DNA from: Opitutus terrae PB90-1
Lineage (GTDB): Bacteria > Verrucomicrobiota > Verrucomicrobiia > Opitutales > Opitutaceae
Length of the DNA: 64,000 nt
Direction: 5' to 3'
Assembly (NCBI RefSeq): GCF_000019965.1
Contig: NC_010571.1
Location: forward strand, 4,845,001 to 4,909,000
Both the position numbers and the translations under genes were made by a program. The notes under the pieces are model-generated. The model did not search any database, was not told the DNA's origin, and was given only the letters and a program-made list of their open reading frames with translations. Positions 28,191 to 39,203 of this stretch are shown here, piece after piece (positions within the stretch are counted from its first letter, which is position 1; the number at the start of each line of letters is the position of its first letter).

Positions 28191-29642
28191 CTATTCGAGA
28201 TAGAGTCCTTCACGCACTGCCGGCTTGGGCGACAATTTCTTCCACGCCTCCGCGAACGAGTCCTCGTCGTAGCCGAACAGCGGCGAAACCTCCATCGTGG
28301 TCGGCGGCAGCCCGGTGGCGTCCACCTCGACCGCGGCCCCGTTGGCAATCAACCAGCGCGCGAACTGCCGCAGCTGGTCCTTCCGGCACGTCTCCGGCGA
28401 ATCCACCCCCTCGGCGTTCTTCACGGGCGAGAAATCGTTCTCCCGCGCGGTCTCGATCACCACCGGGTTCTTCGCGAACGGCAGCGCATCGAACACGAAC
28501 ATCTCGAACTTCACGCCATTCGGCTTCTCCGGCTTCACCGGCTGGCCGTTCGCCGTCACGGTCGGAATCTTCTTGTCCGCGCGATGAAACGGCAGCGTGT
28601 CCGTGCTCGCCGCCGCGGCCCCGGCGGTCGCGTGCAGGTGGCCCGCCATCCGGCGCACGAATTCGCGATCGAGCACGTGGATCGCGATGCTGCCGGCGAT
28701 GTAGCGGAGGTGGCCCGCCGCATCCTTCTCGCGCTGCATCGCGAGCGGCATATCCGAATACTCGATCACCACGAGGCGGCCGTTCTGCTCGCAAAAATGT
28801 CCGACTTTCTCCTCGGGAAACGCCTTCGGCACCATCTTGCTCGACATCTCCGATCGGCGCAGCCGGTGCCAGCCGATGAACGCCGGGTCGATGCAGCGCA
28901 CCAGCGGATTATCGACCTGAAAATAGCTCAGCGTGTCGATGCCCTCGCGCTCCATCAAATCGAGCGAGCCGCTGCGCTCCAACGCGCGGAGCGAGCCGCC
29001 ATGGCCGTCGGGCGACATCGCGAGCCTGCCCGGCGACTCGAGCATGATCTTGCCGTCAAACGTCACCGCCGGCATCCGACCCTGCCGGAAGAAATGCACG
29101 CGACCGTGGTCGAGCCCGAAGAACGCGTGCTCCGTGAAAAACGATTCCGTCGCCTCGTGATTCTGGTGACTGGTCATGATGAACCAGTGCAGCGGCCGGC
29201 CGTAGCGCGTGCCGGCGGCGCGGATCTTTTCGGCAAAAACCTGGAACAGCGGCTTCTGCTTCAGCGGCGTGACCGGAAACGTGCCCTTCGGCCCGTTGTA
29301 GCCGAGCCGCGTGCCTTGCCCGCCCGCGACGGTGAACGCCGCTACGCGGCCCGCGCGCAACGCCTCCTCGCCGGCCGCCTTCGCTTTCGCCCACGCCGCC
29401 GCATCGCCGCCGTTTTTCGGCAGCGCCTCGTAGCGCGCCGGCTCGAGCCCGGTGAGATCCACGCCCGCCGCCGCGCCTTTGGCGAGCAGCGTGCGCGTGA
29501 GCCGCGCGATTTCCTCCAGATCGATCTCCGCCGCCTCGCTCAGCAGCCGGGCTTGCTCGTCGGCCGACAATCGGTCGAAGAAAGCGAACACCTGGCCTTG
29601 TCCGGCCTGTTGGAATTTTGCGATGAGAGGATGCTGAGCCAT
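28191..29642 (-). CDS. UDPGP-type UTP-sugar-1-phosphate uridylyltransferase (UAP1-like)
   Basis: A 483-residue protein from the ATG at 29642. The nucleotide-binding loop is 'FTVAGGQGTRLGYNGPKGTF' (residues about 101-120) and further family marks are 'GRPLHWFIMTSHQNHEAT', 'FFRQGRMPAV', 'SPDGHGGSLRAL' and 'FQVDNPLVRCIDPAFIGWH'. These match the eukaryotic-type UDP-N-acetylglucosamine / UDP-glucose pyrophosphorylases that occur in some Verrucomicrobiota. The product would feed cell wall or exopolysaccharide. It starts 11 bases after ftsB ends, so the two are co-transcribed. The exact sugar cannot be told by eye. Confidence 0.85.
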   Translation of the reverse strand: MAQHPLIAKFQQAGQGQVFAFFDRLSADEQARLLSEAAEIDLEEIARLTRTLLAKGAAAGVDLTGLEPARYEALPKNGGDAAAWAKAKAAGEEALRAGRVAAFTVAGGQGTRLGYNGPKGTFPVTPLKQKPLFQVFAEKIRAAGTRYGRPLHWFIMTSHQNHEATESFFTEHAFFGLDHGRVHFFRQGRMPAVTFDGKIMLESPGRLAMSPDGHGGSLRALERSGSLDLMEREGIDTLSYFQVDNPLVRCIDPAFIGWHRLRRSEMSSKMVPKAFPEEKVGHFCEQNGRLVVIEYSDMPLAMQREKDAAGHLRYIAGSIAIHVLDREFVRRMAGHLHATAGAAAASTDTLPFHRADKKIPTVTANGQPVKPEKPNGVKFEMFVFDALPFAKNPVVIETARENDFSPVKNAEGVDSPETCRKDQLRQFARWLIANGAAVEVDATGLPPTTMEVSPLFGYDEDSFAEAWKKLSPKPAVREGLYLE

Positions 29643-29653
29643 GCGGGAAAACG

Positions 29654-29974
29654 TTAATCTTCGAAACGAAAAATGTACTCCTCCGGCTTCGCGTATCCCA
29701 GCCGCCGGCGGATCACCTTTTCGACGTAGACCGGGTCGTTGCGCAGGCGTTCGAGGATTTTTTCCTGCTCCAGGAGCCGGGCTTCCAACTCGGCCAGCCG
29801 GCGCTGGCTTGCCGCCTCGAGCTGCCGCAACCGCGCATACTCCTCCCGCGCCTGCCAAAAATAGATCCCCGACGCCGCCCCGATTCCGAGGAAGAGCAAC
29901 AGGTAGAGGCTGACGATGATCCGGCGCAGGCTCACAAAATCGGCCGTGATCAAACGCGCCCGCGTTTCGGCCAC
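29654..29974 (-). CDS. FtsB/DivIC-like septum formation initiator
   Basis: A 106-residue protein from the GTG at 29974, preceded by GGAAAAG at a suitable distance (a longer start at 30025 is possible). One membrane helix 'IIVSLYLLLFLGIGAASGIYF' is followed by a coiled coil of Glu/Leu/Arg heptads ('QLEAASQRRLAELEARLLEQ') and the end 'DPVYVEKVIRRRLGYAKPEE', which matches the FtsB C-terminal motif ('..ExARExLGMVKPGE'). FtsB joins FtsL and FtsQ at the division site in the inner membrane. Confidence 0.85.
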   Translation of the reverse strand: MAETRARLITADFVSLRRIIVSLYLLLFLGIGAASGIYFWQAREEYARLRQLEAASQRRLAELEARLLEQEKILERLRNDPVYVEKVIRRRLGYAKPEEYIFRFED

Positions 29975-30195
29975 GCAAATCTTTTCCGGGCGACTGAACG
30001 CCCATCCGAGACTGTCGCCACCCAACGCCGAGCAGCGCCGGTGTTCGACCGGCGCACGCCCGAGCTCCGGGATCCCGCCTTGCCCGTACGACGAACCCGT
30101 CCTTTCGCCAAAAACATTTCAAAACTCCCCTTCCCTCCGCGAATTACCGGTTTAGGCGTGCGTTTTCCGGGCCGCCCGCCAGTTTCGGCCGAGCG

Positions 30196-31011
30196 ATGTA
30201 TCAGGAGTATTACGGGTTCAGGGAGATGCCCTTCAACATCACCCCGGACCCCCGCTTTCTCTACCTCAGCCCCACTCATCTCGAAGCGCTGCAGCATCTG
30301 AAATATGGTGTCGCCGAGAGGAAGGGGTTCATCGTCCTCGTCGGTGAGGTGGGCTGCGGCAAAACCACCCTGTGCCGCCGGTTCCTCAACGAACTCAATC
30401 CCGACCACTACGACACCGCCCTCATCCTCAACCCGCGCGTCACGGAGACGCAGATGCTCAAGGCCATCCTGACCGAGCTCGGCGAGACCAAGCTCGCTCG
30501 CAGCCAGGTGGACCTCGTCGCGCAGATGAACCGCGTGCTGCTCGATCGCATCGGCCGTGGCCGCGACATCGTCCTGATCATCGACGAGGCGCAGAACCTG
30601 AAGACCGATGTCCTCGAACAGATCCGGCTGCTCTCGAATCTCGAAACCGACAAGCAAAAGCTCCTGCAGATCGTGCTGATGGGTCAGCCCGAGTTGAAGG
30701 AAGTGCTCGCCCGCGAGGAACTCCGCCAACTCCGCCAGCGCATTCTCGTCCACTACGAGCTGCATCCGCTCTCCGCCAACGACGTGCGCCACTACATCCA
30801 GCATCGGATCACGCTCGCCGGCGGCACCGGCCGGCCGAACTTCACCAGCTGGGCGCTGCGCGCGATCCACCGCGGCAGCCAGGGCATTCCCCGCATCGTG
30901 AACAATCTCTGCGACCGCGCGCTGCTCGCGGCGTTCATCCGCGATTCCGACGAAGTCAATTACTGGGACGTCCGCCGGGCGCTCCGCGACATGACCAATC
31001 TCACCCGTTGA
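30196..31011 (+). CDS. ExeA/GspA-family AAA ATPase
   Basis: A 271-residue protein. 'MYQEYYGFREMPFNITPDPRF' is the classic ExeA opening. Walker A is 'GEVGCGKTT' (50-58), Walker B 'DIVLIIDEAQNL' (about 130-141), and the sensor region has 'QPELKEVL'. ExeA and ExeB help to assemble the type II secretion secretin through the peptidoglycan. Only the ATPase half is present; the C-terminal membrane and peptidoglycan-binding part found in Aeromonas ExeA (547 residues) is missing. It lies 46 bases upstream of the GspB-like gene. Confidence 0.88.
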   Translation: MYQEYYGFREMPFNITPDPRFLYLSPTHLEALQHLKYGVAERKGFIVLVGEVGCGKTTLCRRFLNELNPDHYDTALILNPRVTETQMLKAILTELGETKLARSQVDLVAQMNRVLLDRIGRGRDIVLIIDEAQNLKTDVLEQIRLLSNLETDKQKLLQIVLMGQPELKEVLAREELRQLRQRILVHYELHPLSANDVRHYIQHRITLAGGTGRPNFTSWALRAIHRGSQGIPRIVNNLCDRALLAAFIRDSDEVNYWDVRRALRDMTNLTR

Positions 31012-31057
31012 CCGCGGAGCCGTTCTACCCTCTAGCTCTTCACCGTTTCCCCGCCTC

Positions 31058-31879
31058 GTGAGCCTGATCAACGAAGCCCTCAAAAAAGCCCAGCGGGCCC
31101 GCCATCAACCGGCCGCGGATGCGCCCGCGGCTGAGGCGGGCACGCAACCGATCGCCAAACGCGCGGCGCCGATGCGCGCGCAGACGGTGCTCATCGGATT
31201 CGCGGCGGCGGCCGCGTTGATCGTGGTCTCGGTGGTGCTCACGGTTTATCTGGTCAATCGGCCAAGCCCGACACCGCCGGCGCCCACACCGGCACCGGTG
31301 AGCACACCGAACGTGGACCTCAACGCACCGAGTCCGGTGATCGTCGCACCGCCGATCGCCGCTCCGATCACCTCCGCGCAGCCGGACGCCACGTCGACGA
31401 CGGAACCCGTCACCCCGGCAACGACCGCTCCCGCCACCGCGGTGGCAGCCAAGCCTCCGAGCTCCGCGCCGGCAGCTGCATCCTCAACACCCGCGCGCGT
31501 CGAGCCCGCGCCGGTGACACCGAAGCCTCCGATCACCGCTCCCGCCACGGCTCCGACGTCCACTCCCACTTCGAACACCACCGTCGCGACCGCGACCGCC
31601 GCCCCCGCTCCTTCCGCCGCGGTACAGCGACCCGCCACTCGTCCGACCACGTCGCCGGCAGCGCCAAAGCCGGATCCGCAGATTCTGGCTTACATCGACA
31701 CGCTCAAGGTCACCGGCATCCGCTCCTCGGGCACGGACAGCAAGGTCTTGATGAACGACCGCGTTTACCGGGTGAACGACATCGTCGAGCGCACGCTGGG
31801 AATCAAGTTGATCAAGGTCGCGCCCGACGCGCTCACCTTCACCGACGCGAACGGCTTCGTCTACACGAAGAACTTCTGA
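31058..31879 (+). CDS. GspB/ExeB-like secretion assembly protein
   Basis: A 273-residue protein from the GTG at 31058 ('MSLINEALKKAQRARH', the typical start of GspB). A membrane helix spans residues about 43-65, then a Pro/Ala/Thr-rich linker of about 130 residues reaches into the periplasm. The end 'LKVTGIRSSGTDSKVLMNDR' plus '..RVNDIVERTLGIKLIKVA' matches the GspB C-terminal domain that contacts the secretin. It partners with the ExeA gene upstream. The linker is low complexity and likely to vary in length between strains. Confidence 0.85.
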   Translation: MSLINEALKKAQRARHQPAADAPAAEAGTQPIAKRAAPMRAQTVLIGFAAAAALIVVSVVLTVYLVNRPSPTPPAPTPAPVSTPNVDLNAPSPVIVAPPIAAPITSAQPDATSTTEPVTPATTAPATAVAAKPPSSAPAAASSTPARVEPAPVTPKPPITAPATAPTSTPTSNTTVATATAAPAPSAAVQRPATRPTTSPAAPKPDPQILAYIDTLKVTGIRSSGTDSKVLMNDRVYRVNDIVERTLGIKLIKVAPDALTFTDANGFVYTKNF

Positions 31880-31906
31880 GCCGGCGCCGCAGTGTCGCCA
31901 GCTGGT

Positions 31907-31933
31907 GGAGCCCGCCGTCCTGGCGGGCTTTTT
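31907..31933 (+). terminator. GGAG-footed hairpin acting as terminator after gspB
   Basis: GGAGCCCGCC-GTCCT-GGCGGGC is followed by CTTTTT, 27 bases after the gspB stop. It carries the foot and loop of the dispersed GGAG repeat family and would also work as an intrinsic terminator. Confidence 0.6.
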
Positions 31934-32035
31934 GTAGGGCCGGATCTCCCGATCCGGCCGTTTCCCCTTTCGTAGGGGCGCAGGCTTGCTGCCCAAGCCT
32001 CCCCCCCCGAGGGCGCAGCAAGCCTGCGCCCCTAC
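31934..32035. repeat. GTAG-footed hairpins, one with 21-base perfect arms
   Basis: A GTAG hairpin with arms GGCCGGATC (31934-31959) is followed by a long inverted repeat (31972-32035) whose arms start with GTAGGGGCGCAGGCTTGCTGC and are perfectly complementary around a 22-base centre with eight C in a row. Confidence 0.75.
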
Positions 32036-32059
32036 ACCGCCACCGCTCCGCTCCTCACT

Positions 32060-32124
32060 CTCAACTCTCAACCCTCAACTCTCAACTCAGCCCAACTCTC
32101 AACTCAGCCCAGCTCTCAGCTCTG
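32060..32124. repeat. CTCAACT heptamer repeat upstream of mutS
   Basis: Four perfect to near-perfect CTCAACY heptamers (32060-32087) are followed by further degenerate units up to about 32124. They end about 40 bases ahead of the mutS start, and the same heptamer recurs inside mutS at 33358-33385. Confidence 0.75.
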
Positions 32125-32165
32125 GACTCTCCTCCATTTCGTGCTTCCATCGCGCTCCATCCGTC

Positions 32166-34733
<2,568 letters not shown>

Positions 34734-35061
34734 TCGTATGAACCGACAAATGTAGGCCACCTCGGTGAGGTGGCTCCTTTATCGAGACTTACCGAGAGAA
34801 GTTTCCATTGGCGGGTAGGGCGCGGATTCCGCTCCGCGCCGTGAACACTTCCGGCAGTCGCGGCGGCGAGGGGACTCGCCGCCCTACCCCAGCGTCACTT
34901 CTTCGAAGAATACTCAATAGCGCGCCTGCCAGGCCACCGGCCTGGCCTACAGCGCAAGCGTATGCGAACCATGGCTCACCGCGTTACCGCTCCACAGCTT
35001 CACGGCTTCCTTGCCCTCCGTAGGCTCGGCGAAGGAGGGACCGCGTCACCGTATCACGGTT
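34734..35061. repeat. Intergenic repeat block between mutS and aroF
   Basis: This 328-base gap between convergent genes is almost all repeats: a GTAG hairpin (34752-34776, arms GGCCACCTC), a 73-base GTAGGGC...GCCCTAC composite element (34815-34887), an inverted GTAG hairpin (34928-34950) and octamer-like TTCACCG units (about 35043-35075) that run into the end of aroF. No gene is seen. Confidence 0.65.
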
Positions 35062-36111
35062 TCACCGCGCCACCGCCGGCTCCGGATGCCGCAACGCCCA
35101 GAGCGCTTTCGCGTCGGTAATCGTTTTCTTCAACGCGTCCGGCGTGAGAGCCTGCTTCGGATCGTCCCCGATGCCCTTCGCCGGCTCGACGTGCGCCTCG
35201 ATGCATAATCCGTCCGCGCCATACGCAATCGCCGCCAGCGCCGCCGCCGGCACATACGCGGCCTTGCCGACGGAGTGCGACGGGTCCACCACGACCGGCG
35301 CCCAGGTCTTTTCCTTCAGCAGCGGCGTGATGCTCTCGTCCGGCTGATTCCGATACCCGTCCAGCGCCGGCGACGTGCCACGCGGACACAGGATCACGTT
35401 CGGATTCCCAAAAGCCACGATGTATTCCGCCGCCGAGATGAACTCGCTCAGCGGGCCCATGTGGATGCTGCGCTTCAGCAATACCGCCGTCGGCCGGCCC
35501 GCGATCGCGCGACCGATCTGCCGGAGCAGCGAGTAGTTCAGCGCGTTGCGCGCGCCCACCTGCAAGGTCGCGACGCCGGCGTCCAGCGCCAGCTTGATCT
35601 GCGACTCCTCCATCACCTCGGTGTCGACCGGCAACCCCGTGCGCCGCGACGCTTCCATCAGGATGTCGAGCGACTTCACGTCGCCTTGGAACGTATACGG
35701 ATTCGTCCGCGGCTTCCACACACCGCCGCGCAGCGCGTTCGCGCCCGCCTCCTTCACCGCCACGGCCGTCTCATAAAAGTAGCTCGGATTCTTCGGGTCG
35801 ATGGTGCACGCGCCGGCGATGACCAGCAGTTCTTCGCCGAGCGTCACCCCACCGAGCTTGATCCGGTGCGAGGCGAGATCGGAGCGCTTGTCCATAAGCT
35901 TGAACGGAGACTGGATCCGGTCGATCCGCTCCACGTAATCGAGGCCCTCCAGCCGGTTGATCATCAGCTCGTCGCGCTCGTCGCCGACGATCGCGTAGAT
36001 CGTGCGCACGGCGCCAACGATCGGCTGAATCCGGCAGCCGAATTCTTCGACGATGCCGGTGACCTGGGCGAGTTGCTCGGCCGTGAGACGGTTGGATTTT
36101 GGGAGGATCAT
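35062..36111 (-). CDS. aroF: 3-deoxy-7-phosphoheptulonate (DAHP) synthase, type Ib
   Basis: A 349-residue enzyme that condenses phosphoenolpyruvate and erythrose 4-phosphate, the first step of aromatic amino acid synthesis. Residues 1-70 ('LAQVTGIVEEFGCRIQPIVG..') form the ferredoxin-like regulatory domain found in the Thermotoga-type enzyme, which mediates feedback inhibition. The barrel has 'LLVIAGACTIDPKN', 'LRGGVWKPRTNPYTFQG', 'VLLKRSIHMG', 'LCPRGTSPALDGYRNQPDES' and 'VVVDPSHSVGKAAYVPA' with the metal and substrate residues. A leader peptide rich in aromatic residues and an attenuator-like terminator lie immediately upstream (36125-36274), so expression is probably controlled by the aromatic amino acid supply. 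Confidence 0.95.
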   Translation of the reverse strand: MILPKSNRLTAEQLAQVTGIVEEFGCRIQPIVGAVRTIYAIVGDERDELMINRLEGLDYVERIDRIQSPFKLMDKRSDLASHRIKLGGVTLGEELLVIAGACTIDPKNPSYFYETAVAVKEAGANALRGGVWKPRTNPYTFQGDVKSLDILMEASRRTGLPVDTEVMEESQIKLALDAGVATLQVGARNALNYSLLRQIGRAIAGRPTAVLLKRSIHMGPLSEFISAAEYIVAFGNPNVILCPRGTSPALDGYRNQPDESITPLLKEKTWAPVVVDPSHSVGKAAYVPAAALAAIAYGADGLCIEAHVEPAKGIGDDPKQALTPDALKKTITDAKALWALRHPEPAVAR

Positions 36112-36126
36112 GGTGGAGGTGAGTTG

Positions 36127-36159
36127 GAAAAACAGAAAAGCCGCCTCGCGGGCGGCTTT
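36127..36159 (-). terminator. Attenuator (terminator) hairpin ahead of aroF
   Basis: On the minus strand AAAGCCGCC (36151-36159), a five-base loop and GGCGGCTTT (36137-36145) form a nine-base-pair stem followed by TTTTCTGTTTTT. It sits between the leader peptide stop and the aroF start, where an intrinsic terminator makes sense only if it can be bypassed. Confidence 0.85.
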
Positions 36160-36274
36160 GGGCGAAATTCAACTTGGGTTTTCAGCTCTAGTTGTCGCGA
36201 CAGCCGCCAGCATGTTGCCGGGTAAAGTAGCCCCAGAAACCAAAGCTGAAATAGTAGCCGACGGCGGCGTTCAT
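36137..36274 (-). promoter_or_regulatory. Transcription attenuator of aroF (four-segment leader RNA)
   Basis: Reading along the transcript, four segments alternate between GCCGCC and GGCGGC: segment 1 in leader codons 3-4 (36263-36268), segment 2 in codons 23-25 (36202-36208), segment 3 the 5' terminator arm (36151-36159), segment 4 the 3' arm (36137-36145). Pairing 1:2 and 3:4 gives termination; pairing 2:3 is an antiterminator. A ribosome stalled on the aromatic codons (7-17) would cover segment 1 and free segment 2. A ribosome at the stop codon (36188-36190) would mask segment 2 and allow termination. This is the trp-type mechanism, inferred here from sequence alone. Confidence 0.8.
36188..36274 (-). 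CDS. aroF leader peptide, 28 residues, aromatic-rich
   Basis: An ATG-initiated 28-codon frame ending in TAG, 76 bases upstream of aroF. Residues 7-17 are YYFSFGFWGYF: three Tyr, four Phe and one Trp in eleven codons. This covers all three end products of the pathway that aroF opens. The rest is unremarkable (start 'MNAAVG', end 'TRQHAGGCRDN'). No Shine-Dalgarno sequence is visible ahead of the ATG, and the candidate -35 box at 36306-36311 is close enough that the mRNA may be leaderless. It is far too short for ordinary gene callers. A comparable peptide attenuator for aroF has been described in Corynebacterium, to my recollection. Confidence 0.85.
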   Translation of the reverse strand: MNAAVGYYFSFGFWGYFTRQHAGGCRDN

Positions 36275-36282
36275 CGTGCGCA

Positions 36283-36311
36283 CAAATGGGCGCCGCCCGT
36301 TCGCTTGTCAA
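36283..36311 (-). promoter_or_regulatory. Candidate promoter of the aroF leader
   Basis: A perfect TTGACA box lies at 36306-36311 on the minus strand. At a 17-base spacing the -10 position reads CATTTG, a poor match. If used, transcription would begin within a few bases of the leader ATG. Confidence 0.35.
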
Positions 36312-36475
36312 TCCTGCGGTCCGTATTGTGAGTGGCACGGGCGTCTCGCCCGTGAGGATTGGCGGTGCAGTCGACCAAGTTGCCCGAGGTCCCATTTGCG
36401 TCCCGGCCCCAAAACTGTCCCGCGTCGGCTATCCACAACCCCGGTCCACGGGCAAGATGCCCGTGCCACACCCAT

Positions 36476-37243
36476 CTACCACACCTGTCCGAACTCCGCC
36501 GGCAGCGGCGCCTGCGCCGCGAACACGTGTGTACGGCCTTTCCAGGCATATTCGAAACGCGTCGCGAGCGAATGCAGGAACAGCCGCTTCTCGCCCGTGC
36601 GCTTCGCGAACTCCCGGTTGTGCCGGAAATCTCCATACGTCTGGTCGCCGACGATCGGCACATGCCGTTTCGCGCATTGCACGCGCAATTGGTGACTGCG
36701 GCCCGTCCGCGGTTCGAGTTGCAGCAGCGCCAGCGCACCCTCGCCGACGCCGCGCGAACGCACCACCGACATCCTGCACTCCGCCGGCACGCGCCCCGCC
36801 CCGGCCGTTGTGCGAATCTGTCCGCCTTGCTTCGTCACGGCGACGACGTCGCGCCAGAGCTCCACCGGCCGCGGCGGTTTGCCGAACACGAGCGCCTGAT
36901 AAACCTTCGTCACCTGCTTCCGCTTGAACTGCGCGCGGATTTCCCGCGCGAGTTCCTCATTGGCCGCGAGCAAAATCACGCCCGACGTCGCCGAATCGAG
37001 CCGGTTCAGCAACCACCAGCGCTGCGACGTCGCCGCACCTTCCGGCGTCCAGACGTAGCACTCGGCCACGGCGTCGAAATGGCACGTGAGCAGCGACCGC
37101 GGCTGGTCCTTGCCTTCGTTGGGATGCGACAGCACGCCCGCCGGTTTGCTCAGGGCGAGCAGGCCGTTCGGATCGCGTTCGAGGATTTCCACGCCGCGGC
37201 CCAGCGGCGCTGGCGATGACCCGTGCTCCGCGGCGGCGCTCAC
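36476..37243 (-). CDS. RluA-family RNA pseudouridine synthase
   Basis: A 255-residue protein from the GTG at 37243, overlapping the tonB-like stop as GTGA. The catalytic motif is 'LLNRLDSATSGVILLAAN' (Asp as nucleophile, in place of the HRLDxxTSG consensus the first residue is Asn). Other family marks are 'GLLALSKPAGVLSHPNEG', 'VTKVYQALVFG' and 'LEPRTGRSHQLRVQCAKRHV..GDQTYG'. It converts uridines in rRNA or tRNA to pseudouridine. No S4 domain is present. Last gene of the maf-tonB-rluA operon. Confidence 0.85.
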   Translation of the reverse strand: MSAAAEHGSSPAPLGRGVEILERDPNGLLALSKPAGVLSHPNEGKDQPRSLLTCHFDAVAECYVWTPEGAATSQRWWLLNRLDSATSGVILLAANEELAREIRAQFKRKQVTKVYQALVFGKPPRPVELWRDVVAVTKQGGQIRTTAGAGRVPAECRMSVVRSRGVGEGALALLQLEPRTGRSHQLRVQCAKRHVPIVGDQTYGDFRHNREFAKRTGEKRLFLHSLATRFEYAWKGRTHVFAAQAPLPAEFGQVW

Positions 37244-38361
37244 TGGTAGTAGAACGTGAACGTCAGCTCCTGCTCGGCGCCGAGCACGGCCTTCATGTCG
37301 TCCGTCCACTCCCCGTACGGCGCGCGCGCGGTGATCGCGCTCGTGCACGCCTTCTCGGCCTGATTGCCCGCGGTGCCCTCGACGTTCGCGATCCGCGCGA
37401 TCGCGCCTTGGTCGTTCATCACGAACACCACGCGCACGTGTGTGCCGGACACCGGATACACCCGGCTCTCGATCAAAATTCGCTCCCACTGGATCTGCAC
37501 CGTCTCGATCATCTTCTGCAGATACTGGCCGTAGTTGCTCCACTTGGCGTCGTAAGCGATCGCGCCGATGTTCTGCGTACCAAATTTGTTCTCCTGGAAA
37601 ATCGCCGGCCGCACCTGCTGCTGCCGGACCACCTGCGGCCGGGGCCGCGGCCGCTTCGGATCGATCGCCGGCTGCGCGCCGGTGGCACCCTGAATCAGCG
37701 GCGCGTCCTCCACGCCTTCGACTTCCTGGTCCACGGACTTCGCGCCTTCGGCAAACTTGGCGATGTTGCTCCCGTAGCTGCTCTCGTTCTCGCCTTCGGT
37801 CTTTTCAAAGCCCGGCAGCGGCACTTCCCGCCGGCGTGGCGCCTCGATGGTCGCCGCCGGTTGCTCCGGCACCGGCGCGGCCGCCGGCATCGCCTCCTGC
37901 GGCTGGGTCAACTGCCCACTGACGATCGCGGTCGACTGCACGTCCGCCTTGCCCTCGATCGCCGGCCGGTCGCTTTTGCCGTCCGGCGTCGGAGTCGGCT
38001 GCGCGACCTGTTGGTTCTGAGCCGCGAAATTGTTCGTATTGTCCGGCACGTTGTCCGGCGCGTTGGGATTCGCCTCGACGAAGTTCATCGGCGGCGGCGG
38101 CTTTTCCGCCGGCGTCTGCACGAAGGTGTCCGGCGCCAGCTCGATGTTGAACTCCCGCGCCGAGGAATGCGGCCGCAGCACGGAGTTCCCTGTCGGATCG
38201 TGCCGCAGCAGATGCGGTCCGATCAGGAACAGCAGCAGATGCACCAACAGCATGCCAAGCAGCCCGATGGTCACCGACCGCGCGTCGGGGTCGTCCCACC
38301 AGCGCGCCCATTTGCGGCGCACGGCATCCCAAGGGTTCGGCGGAACGTAGGTTTGGCTCAT
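37240..38361 (-). CDS. TonB-like energy transducer
   Basis: A 373-residue protein: short cytoplasmic N-terminus ('[18 protein letters not shown]'), a membrane helix at residues about 29-48 ('[20 protein letters not shown]'), a long Pro/Gln/Asn-rich periplasmic linker, then a C-terminal domain of about 100 residues ('[20 protein letters not shown]', '[20 protein letters not shown]') that has the TonB/TolA-C fold pattern. It would couple inner-membrane energy to the TonB-dependent receptors at both ends of this window. No exbB or exbD is adjacent. It overlaps maf and rluA by four bases each. Confidence 0.7.
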   Translation of the reverse strand: MSQTYVPPNPWDAVRRKWARWWDDPDARSVTIGLLGMLLVHLLLFLIGPHLLRHDPTGNSVLRPHSSAREFNIELAPDTFVQTPAEKPPPPMNFVEANPNAPDNVPDNTNNFAAQNQQVAQPTPTPDGKSDRPAIEGKADVQSTAIVSGQLTQPQEAMPAAAPVPEQPAATIEAPRRREVPLPGFEKTEGENESSYGSNIAKFAEGAKSVDQEVEGVEDAPLIQGATGAQPAIDPKRPRPRPQVVRQQQVRPAIFQENKFGTQNIGAIAYDAKWSNYGQYLQKMIETVQIQWERILIESRVYPVSGTHVRVVFVMNDQGAIARIANVEGTAGNQAEKACTSAITARAPYGEWTDDMKAVLGAEQELTFTFYYQ

Positions 38362-38996
38362 TTCGACGCGGCTGGCGGTTTCGAGTCAGCCAGAAGACCA
38401 ACCTGGGTCAAAATTTGTTTCGTTACTTCCATCGGCAGGCCCATGATGTTGGTGAACGAGCCGTTCCAGCGATCGATGATCAGTTCGCGGCCTTCCTGGA
38501 TTCCATACGCGCCGGCCTTGTCGAGCGGGTTCACCACCTGAAAATAGCGGTCGATCGTGGCGTCGTCGAACGCCTGAAACGTCACCTCGCTGGTCACACC
38601 TTCGTCGATCCGCACCCCGCGGTGCACATGCCGCAGCGCCACGCCGGTGAAAACCGTGTGCGTTCGGCCCGCGAGCCGGCGAAGCATCCGCCGCGCTTCG
38701 AGCAGCGACGCCGGCTTGTTCAACACGGTCGAATCGAGAAACACCGTCGTGTCCGCGCCGAGCACAAACGCCTCCGGATGCCGCGCCGCCACCCAATCCG
38801 CCTTCAGTGCGGCGTTGTGCGCCACCATCAGCCGCGGATCCGCATCCTCCGCCTCGTGTTCCGTCACGCCGGCGACGACGACCTCGAAGGGAATCCCCAG
38901 CCCGCCCAGCAGTTCCCGCCGCCGCGGCGAAGCGGACGCGAGGATCAGCCGGCTTGGCTCCGTCGTCTCAGAGGATGCACCTTCCACTCCAAACAT
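38358..38996 (-). CDS. maf: Maf-family nucleotide pyrophosphatase
   Basis: A 212-residue protein from the ATG at 38996. The family signature '[19 protein letters not shown]' is near the N-terminus, with '[20 protein letters not shown]' and '[32 protein letters not shown]' following. Maf proteins hydrolyse dTTP, UTP or modified nucleotides and affect septum formation when overproduced. The 'DKAGAYGIQ' motif fits the dTTP/UTP group (YhdE). First gene of the operon with tonB and rluA. Confidence 0.92.
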   Translation of the reverse strand: MFGVEGASSETTEPSRLILASASPRRRELLGGLGIPFEVVVAGVTEHEAEDADPRLMVAHNAALKADWVAARHPEAFVLGADTTVFLDSTVLNKPASLLEARRMLRRLAGRTHTVFTGVALRHVHRGVRIDEGVTSEVTFQAFDDATIDRYFQVVNPLDKAGAYGIQEGRELIIDRWNGSFTNIMGLPMEVTKQILTQVGLLADSKPPAASK

Positions 38997-39053
38997 CCGC
39001 TCACGTTCCGCACGCCCGCGGCGAAACTCAACTTTCAAAATGCCAGTCCGAAG

Positions 39054-39126
39054 GTAGGGCGCTCACTCCGTGAGCGCCGCGAACATCCCAAGACCCTCCC
39101 GGCGGGCAGCGGAATGCCCGCCCTAC
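39054..39126. repeat. GTAGGGC...GCCCTAC composite hairpin element
   Basis: A 73-base element, the same length as the copy at 34815-34887, with terminal inverted repeats and two inner hairpins (GCTCACTCCGTGAGC and GCGGGCAGCGGAATGCCCGC). The inner stems differ from the other copies but stay complementary. It lies in the divergent gap between maf and nadE. Confidence 0.65.
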
Positions 39127-39203
39127 CCCACCTGTCGATTCGCGCGACTGCATCCAACCCCGGAGTTGTCACTCCTCAGCTTCCTGTTCACGGTGCGGGA
39201 CTC

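Noticed and set aside
36202-36274. A T-box riboswitch instead of peptide attenuation
   Set aside because: No T-box sequence or specifier-loop structure is visible, and the aromatic codons with alternating complementary segments fit peptide attenuation better.
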